From: Deltaproteobacteria bacterium
GTDB lineage: Bacteria; Desulfobacterota; Binatia; Binatales; Binataceae
Direction: 5' to 3'
Length of the DNA stretch: 9,416 bases
NCBI GenBank assembly: GCA_021780585.1
Contig: JAJXYM010000328.1
Span: 1 to 9,416, forward strand
The notes below the pieces were generated by a model that was not told where the DNA came from, made no database searches, and saw only the letters and a program-made list of their open reading frames with translations. Both the position numbers and the translations under genes were made by a program. Shown in pieces: positions 6,811 through 9,416 of the stretch (positions are counted from its first letter, which is position 1; every line of letters starts with the position of its first letter).

Positions 6811-7995
6811 TCAGCCCTTGGGAAGCTGCAGGATCCGCTCGCCAATCATGTTCTTCTGCACCGATGAGGTTCCACCCGCGATCGTCATCGATTCGGATTG
6901 CAGGATGCGTCGCAACCAGTCGCCGTCGGGCGCGAACGGCGATTTGCGCTCGAGCGTCGCGTAGCCGCCCAGGATGCGCGCCGCGAACTTCGTCATCCGC
7001 TGCGACAGCTCGGTCGAAACCAGCTTGCCGATCGACGATTCCGCGCTCGGCGGCAATCCCTTGAGCCGGCGCGTCAGGGCGCGCAGACCGTTGTATTTCT
7101 TGGCCGTCACTTCGATCGCGAATTGCGCGATCTGCTGGCGGATTTCGTCGTCCTCGGCCGCCGTATGGCCGTTCGCCGGAATCGTTTTCGCCAGTTCGAC
7201 CAGTTGCGCCAGGATTACGTCGACGCCGCCGATCGTCTCACTGATGCCGAACCGCTCGTGCATCAGCGTCGAGACCAGCACCTGCCATCCCTGATTCAGC
7301 GGCCCGAGCAGATTTTGCTTGGGCACGCGCACGTCCTCGAAAAAGATTTCGTTGAATTCGGCGTCGCCGCTGATCTGTTTGAGTGGCTTCACCGTCACGC
7401 CCGGACTGCGCATATCAACCAGCAGCGCGCTCATTCCCTTATGCCTGGGCAGGTTCGGATCGGTGCGGACAAAGAGCTGGCAGAAGTCCGAGCGATGGGC
7501 GTGCGTGGTCCATACCTTTTGTCCGTTGACGATAAATTCGTCGCCCACCAGGTCCGCGCGCGTCTGAATCGAGGCGAGGTCCGATCCGGCGCCCGGCTCC
7601 GACATCCCTTCGCACCAGATTTCGTCGGCCATGATAATCGGCTTCAGGTAGCGCGCCTTTTGCTCATCCGTGCCCCATTGCATCAGCGCCGGTCCGGTCA
7701 TGATGATGCCGAGCACGTTGATGCCCATCGGCAGGCCGAGCCGCGCCAGCTCCTGCTGGAAGATCAACTGTTCGATAAAGGTCGCGCCGCGTCCGCCGTA
7801 TTCCTTCGGCCAGCTCAGCCCCACCCATCCGCCGGCGTAGAGCTTCTTGTGCCAGCGCTTGTTGCGCTCCCAGAGCAGGTCCTCATCGACCCGCTCCTTC
7901 TCTTCGGCGGTGAGCGGCGGCGGCTGATTCGCCTCCAGCCATGCGCGGACCTGCTGGCGATAGGCTTCCTGTTCCGGCGAATAGTTGAATTCCAT
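6811..7995 (-). CDS. Acyl-CoA dehydrogenase family protein
   Basis: This FAD-dependent enzyme introduces a trans-2,3 double bond into an acyl-CoA thioester and passes electrons to an electron-transfer flavoprotein. The 394-residue protein has the full three-part fold: an N-terminal helical domain (about 1-120), the beta domain with WCEGMSEPGAGSDLAS (127-142) and GQKVWTTHAHRSDF (158-171), and a C-terminal helical domain ending in IAGGTSSVQKNMIGERILQLPK. The medium-chain-type catalytic Glu of the YEGT motif is Gly here (AGGT, about 373-376). Glu247 in LMHER probably takes over as base, as in isovaleryl-CoA and long-chain enzymes. Such members often act on branched, polycyclic or steroid-side-chain acyl-CoAs, sometimes as heteromers, but the substrate cannot be read from the sequence. 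GGAG about 11 bp before the ATG supports the start. The gene stands alone on this strand beside amt, with no other beta-oxidation genes nearby. Confidence 0.94.
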   Translation of the reverse strand: MEFNYSPEQEAYRQQVRAWLEANQPPPLTAEEKERVDEDLLWERNKRWHKKLYAGGWVGLSWPKEYGGRGATFIEQLIFQQELARLGLPMGINVLGIIMTGPALMQWGTDEQKARYLKPIIMADEIWCEGMSEPGAGSDLASIQTRADLVGDEFIVNGQKVWTTHAHRSDFCQLFVRTDPNLPRHKGMSALLVDMRSPGVTVKPLKQISGDAEFNEIFFEDVRVPKQNLLGPLNQGWQVLVSTLMHERFGISETIGGVDVILAQLVELAKTIPANGHTAAEDDEIRQQIAQFAIEVTAKKYNGLRALTRRLKGLPPSAESSIGKLVSTELSQRMTKFAARILGGYATLERKSPFAPDGDWLRRILQSESMTIAGGTSSVQKNMIGERILQLPKG

Positions 7996-8082
7996 CGATG
8001 CGATCGCTCCCTGCCCTGATTGGCGAACTTCAGCAGGCGGATCGTACCGCAGCCGGACGATTTTCGGTAGCGTAAATCGACC

Positions 8083-8100
8083 CGCCGGAAACCTCCGGCG
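8083..8100 (+). repeat. Perfect 6-bp inverted repeat just before the YkgJ-type gene
   Basis: CGCCGG (8083-8088) and CCGGCG (8095-8100) form an all-GC stem around the loop AAACCT, ending 10 bp before the proposed ATG at 8111. It occupies the place where a ribosome site is expected, and no Shine-Dalgarno is visible between it and the ATG. It may be an operator in the divergent 115-bp intergenic region, an RNA hairpin limiting translation, or chance in GC-rich DNA. Confidence 0.4.
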
Positions 8101-8110
8101 CTGGCTCGCA

Positions 8111-8878
8111 ATGGATCGTCGAAGCGCATTTTCCTACCGATGCGGCGCGTGCGGACGCTGCTGCCGCAATCAGGCGATCACTCTCAGCCCGGTAGATTTG
8201 ATTGCGCTGGCGCGCGCCGCCGGATTGCCGACGAGTGCGGCGCGGACCCGCTACACCATTCGGCGCGGCTCGTTGTTGCGTTTCGGCGAAGCCGGCCGCT
8301 GCGTCGCGCTCGACGGCGCCACCTGTTCGATCCATCCGGGACGGCCGCTGGCTTGCCGGCTCTATCCGCTGGGTCTCGAACGCACGCCGGACGGCGATGA
8401 CTTCATTCGGCTCGAACCGGCGCCGGACTCGGCCGGCGTCTATGGAAGTGACGCGACGGTCGCGGATTATCTCGCCGCGCAGGGCGTCGATCGCATTATC
8501 GAGCTGGCCGAGCGCTACCGGCCTCTGATCGGCGCGATGCGCGGACGAATCGAAACGCTGGTTGATTTCGAAATAGTCGAGCCGCGCGAATTCTGGCGCC
8601 GGGCGACGGCCGAAGCCTTGCGTGAGTCGAATTACGACGCCAATGAGCTAATCGATCTGATCTTCGACGCCGACGGCGCCGGCGAGGGTCGCGATTCGGT
8701 CGCGGCTACCGTCACCGCGCATCTCGCAATGATCGGAGCGGCAATCAGGCGCGCGACCGATCCGTCCGCGCTGGCCGCGGCGGCGATCCTGCTCGCCGTC
8801 AGCCTCGGCTACTCCCCCGCCGAAGCGATCGCTGACCCGTCTCGCAGACTGAACCAAGCTGCATCTCGCCCCGACTGA
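8111..8878 (+). CDS. YkgJ-family cysteine-cluster protein (CxxCxxCC, putative Zn/Fe binding)
   Basis: The protein begins MDRRSAFSYRCGACGRCC, giving a CxxCxxCC cluster at Cys11, Cys14, Cys17 and Cys18. Three more cysteines follow in the family pattern: Cys64 in GRCVALDG, Cys72 in ATCSIHPGRP, and Cys82 in LACRLYPLG. This is the signature of the YkgJ/UPF0153 group, thought to bind zinc or iron; its biochemical role is unknown. The 255-residue length exceeds a bare domain, and the C-terminal half (about 110-255) is helical and unassigned. An in-frame ATG at 7985 would add 42 residues, but those are Arg/Ser-rich and unlike the family, and would make the gene overlap the divergent dehydrogenase. 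The ATG at 8111, 10 residues before the first Cys, is preferred. No Shine-Dalgarno is evident. It shares a 115-bp divergent intergenic region with the dehydrogenase. Confidence 0.88.
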   Translation: MDRRSAFSYRCGACGRCCRNQAITLSPVDLIALARAAGLPTSAARTRYTIRRGSLLRFGEAGRCVALDGATCSIHPGRPLACRLYPLGLERTPDGDDFIRLEPAPDSAGVYGSDATVADYLAAQGVDRIIELAERYRPLIGAMRGRIETLVDFEIVEPREFWRRATAEALRESNYDANELIDLIFDADGAGEGRDSVAATVTAHLAMIGAAIRRATDPSALAAAAILLAVSLGYSPAEAIADPSRRLNQAASRPD

Positions 8879-8946
8879 CGCTAATTCTCTCCATTTCTAG
8901 CTTTCTTAACCCTAAAAAACGAGTAACGAGTGAATATCGAACGCAG

Positions 8947-8975
8947 TTGACAATCATTGCTTGAAGTTGTACCTA
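8947..8975 (+). promoter_or_regulatory. Candidate promoter for the terminal lipoprotein gene
   Basis: An exact -35 consensus TTGACA (8947-8952) lies in the AT-rich 119-bp gap after the YkgJ-type gene. At 17 bp spacing the -10 position reads TACCTA (8970-8975), a poor match. An alternative pair is TTGAAG (8961-8966) with TCTAAA (8985-8990) at 18 bp. A promoter for the gene starting at 8998 is likely to be here, but the exact boxes are uncertain. No terminator hairpin for the upstream gene is visible in the same gap. Confidence 0.45.
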
Positions 8976-8997
8976 CCTTCGCAATCTAAATCGACTG

Positions 8998-9416
8998 ATG
9001 CAAAAATTTGTCAACATCGCGATTTTTTGCGTGTCGTTAGGTGTCACTTCTTGCGCATTGTTGTTTCAGGGTACGACGCAGGAAGTCGCCGTGATGAGCG
9101 ACCCGTCCGGAGCGACCGTTACGGACAATGTCGGCGGGACGCATCAGACGCCGTTCACGATGACGGTTCCGCGCAACGAAGATCTTCAATTCCATTTTTC
9201 GAAAGCGGGTTATCAATCTTCAGACGTGATCGATAATTCGCAGGTCGAGGGCGGCTACCTGGCGGCGGATATTTTGGTGCCGATAGCATGGGCAACCGAC
9301 GCCGCAACCGGCGCCTATTTCGCCCATCAGCAGAGCGTCGTCACGGCCCATCTCGACACATTGACGCCAGCGGCGTCGGACTCCGCGCCGCCGGCGCAAA
9401 AGCCTCGGGCTCAACC
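8998..9416 (+). CDS. PEGA-like lipoprotein, 5' part (3' end outside window)
   Basis: An open frame starts with ATG at 8998 and runs 139 codons to the window edge without a stop. Residues 1-19 form a lipoprotein signal: MQKF, a hydrophobic core, and the lipobox VTSC with Cys19 as the lipidation site. The mature start CALLFQGTTQEV resembles the CATIFxGTTQ opening common in small envelope lipoproteins. Residues about 32-76 look like a PEGA repeat (SDPSGATV, TPFTMTVPR, FSKAGYQSSD). The following GGYLAADILVPIAWATDAATGAYF (85-108) fits the glycine-rich DAATGA segment of the same proteins. The tail from about 123 is Pro/Ala-rich. The likely location is an envelope membrane facing the periplasm; the function is unknown. 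Codon use early in the gene is more AT-rich than in the neighbours. No Shine-Dalgarno is clear. The gene identity is likely, the exact family less certain. Confidence 0.83.
   Translation, partial: MQKFVNIAIFCVSLGVTSCALLFQGTTQEVAVMSDPSGATVTDNVGGTHQTPFTMTVPRNEDLQFHFSKAGYQSSDVIDNSQVEGGYLAADILVPIAWATDAATGAYFAHQQSVVTAHLDTLTPAASDSAPPAQKPRAQ

Noticed and set aside
6898..8019. Open frame of 373 codons on the plus strand opposite the acyl-CoA dehydrogenase
   Set aside because: Arg/Gln/Leu-rich with no domain, fully covered by the dehydrogenase, whose motifs are clear.
7985..8110. Longer N-terminus (42 extra residues) for the YkgJ-type protein
   Set aside because: The extra part is not family-like, overlaps the start of the divergent dehydrogenase gene and would leave no promoter space.
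8961..9236. Open frame of 91 codons with a non-ATG start overlapping the lipoprotein
   Set aside because: It is out of frame with the ATG at 8998, whose product has a lipobox and PEGA-like features; the shadow has none.
1..9416. tRNA, rRNA, CRISPR array, insertion sequence or phage element
   Set aside because: No cloverleaf-like region, regularly spaced repeats, transposase or integrase motifs, or flanking inverted or direct repeats were seen.

Overview
This window is high-GC bacterial chromosome (by eye a little over 60% GC) from a Gram-negative, probably rod-shaped organism. The evidence is a complete rod-shape (elongasome) cluster, signal peptides, and an outer-envelope-type lipoprotein. 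The phylum cannot be fixed from these genes. Codon style and gene mix suggest a deltaproteobacterium-like or Binatota-like lineage, which is only an impression.

Region 1 (1-4887, + strand) is the cell-elongation operon in its classical order: mreB (3' end only), mreC, mreD, mrdA (PBP2) and mrdB/rodA. The genes are separated by 6-46 bp and all point the same way. MreB filaments, the MreC/MreD membrane linkers, the SEDS glycosyltransferase RodA and the transpeptidase PBP2 together build lateral-wall peptidoglycan. The PBP2 carries an apparent Cys3His metal site next to its active site. An 81-codon gene of unknown function (4991-5236) follows on the same strand. A perfect 9-bp hairpin with a T4 tract (5262-5290) then ends the rightward block.

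Region 2 (5265-7995, - strand) holds an Amt-family ammonium transporter and an acyl-CoA dehydrogenase, separated by a 200-bp gap that is more AT-rich than its surroundings. The rightward terminator lies inside the last codons of amt, so the two blocks converge and overlap.

Region 3 (8111-9416, + strand) starts divergently from the dehydrogenase. It holds a YkgJ-type CxxCxxCC cysteine-cluster protein, an AT-rich gap with an exact TTGACA box, and the 5' part of a PEGA-like lipoprotein gene that runs off the window end.

No mobile element, CRISPR array, tRNA or rRNA was seen. I found no clearly new multi-gene system. The points most worth a second look are the small unknown gene behind rodA, the terminator written into the amt coding end, the PBP2 metal site, and the strong over-representation of CGATCG/GCGATCGC.
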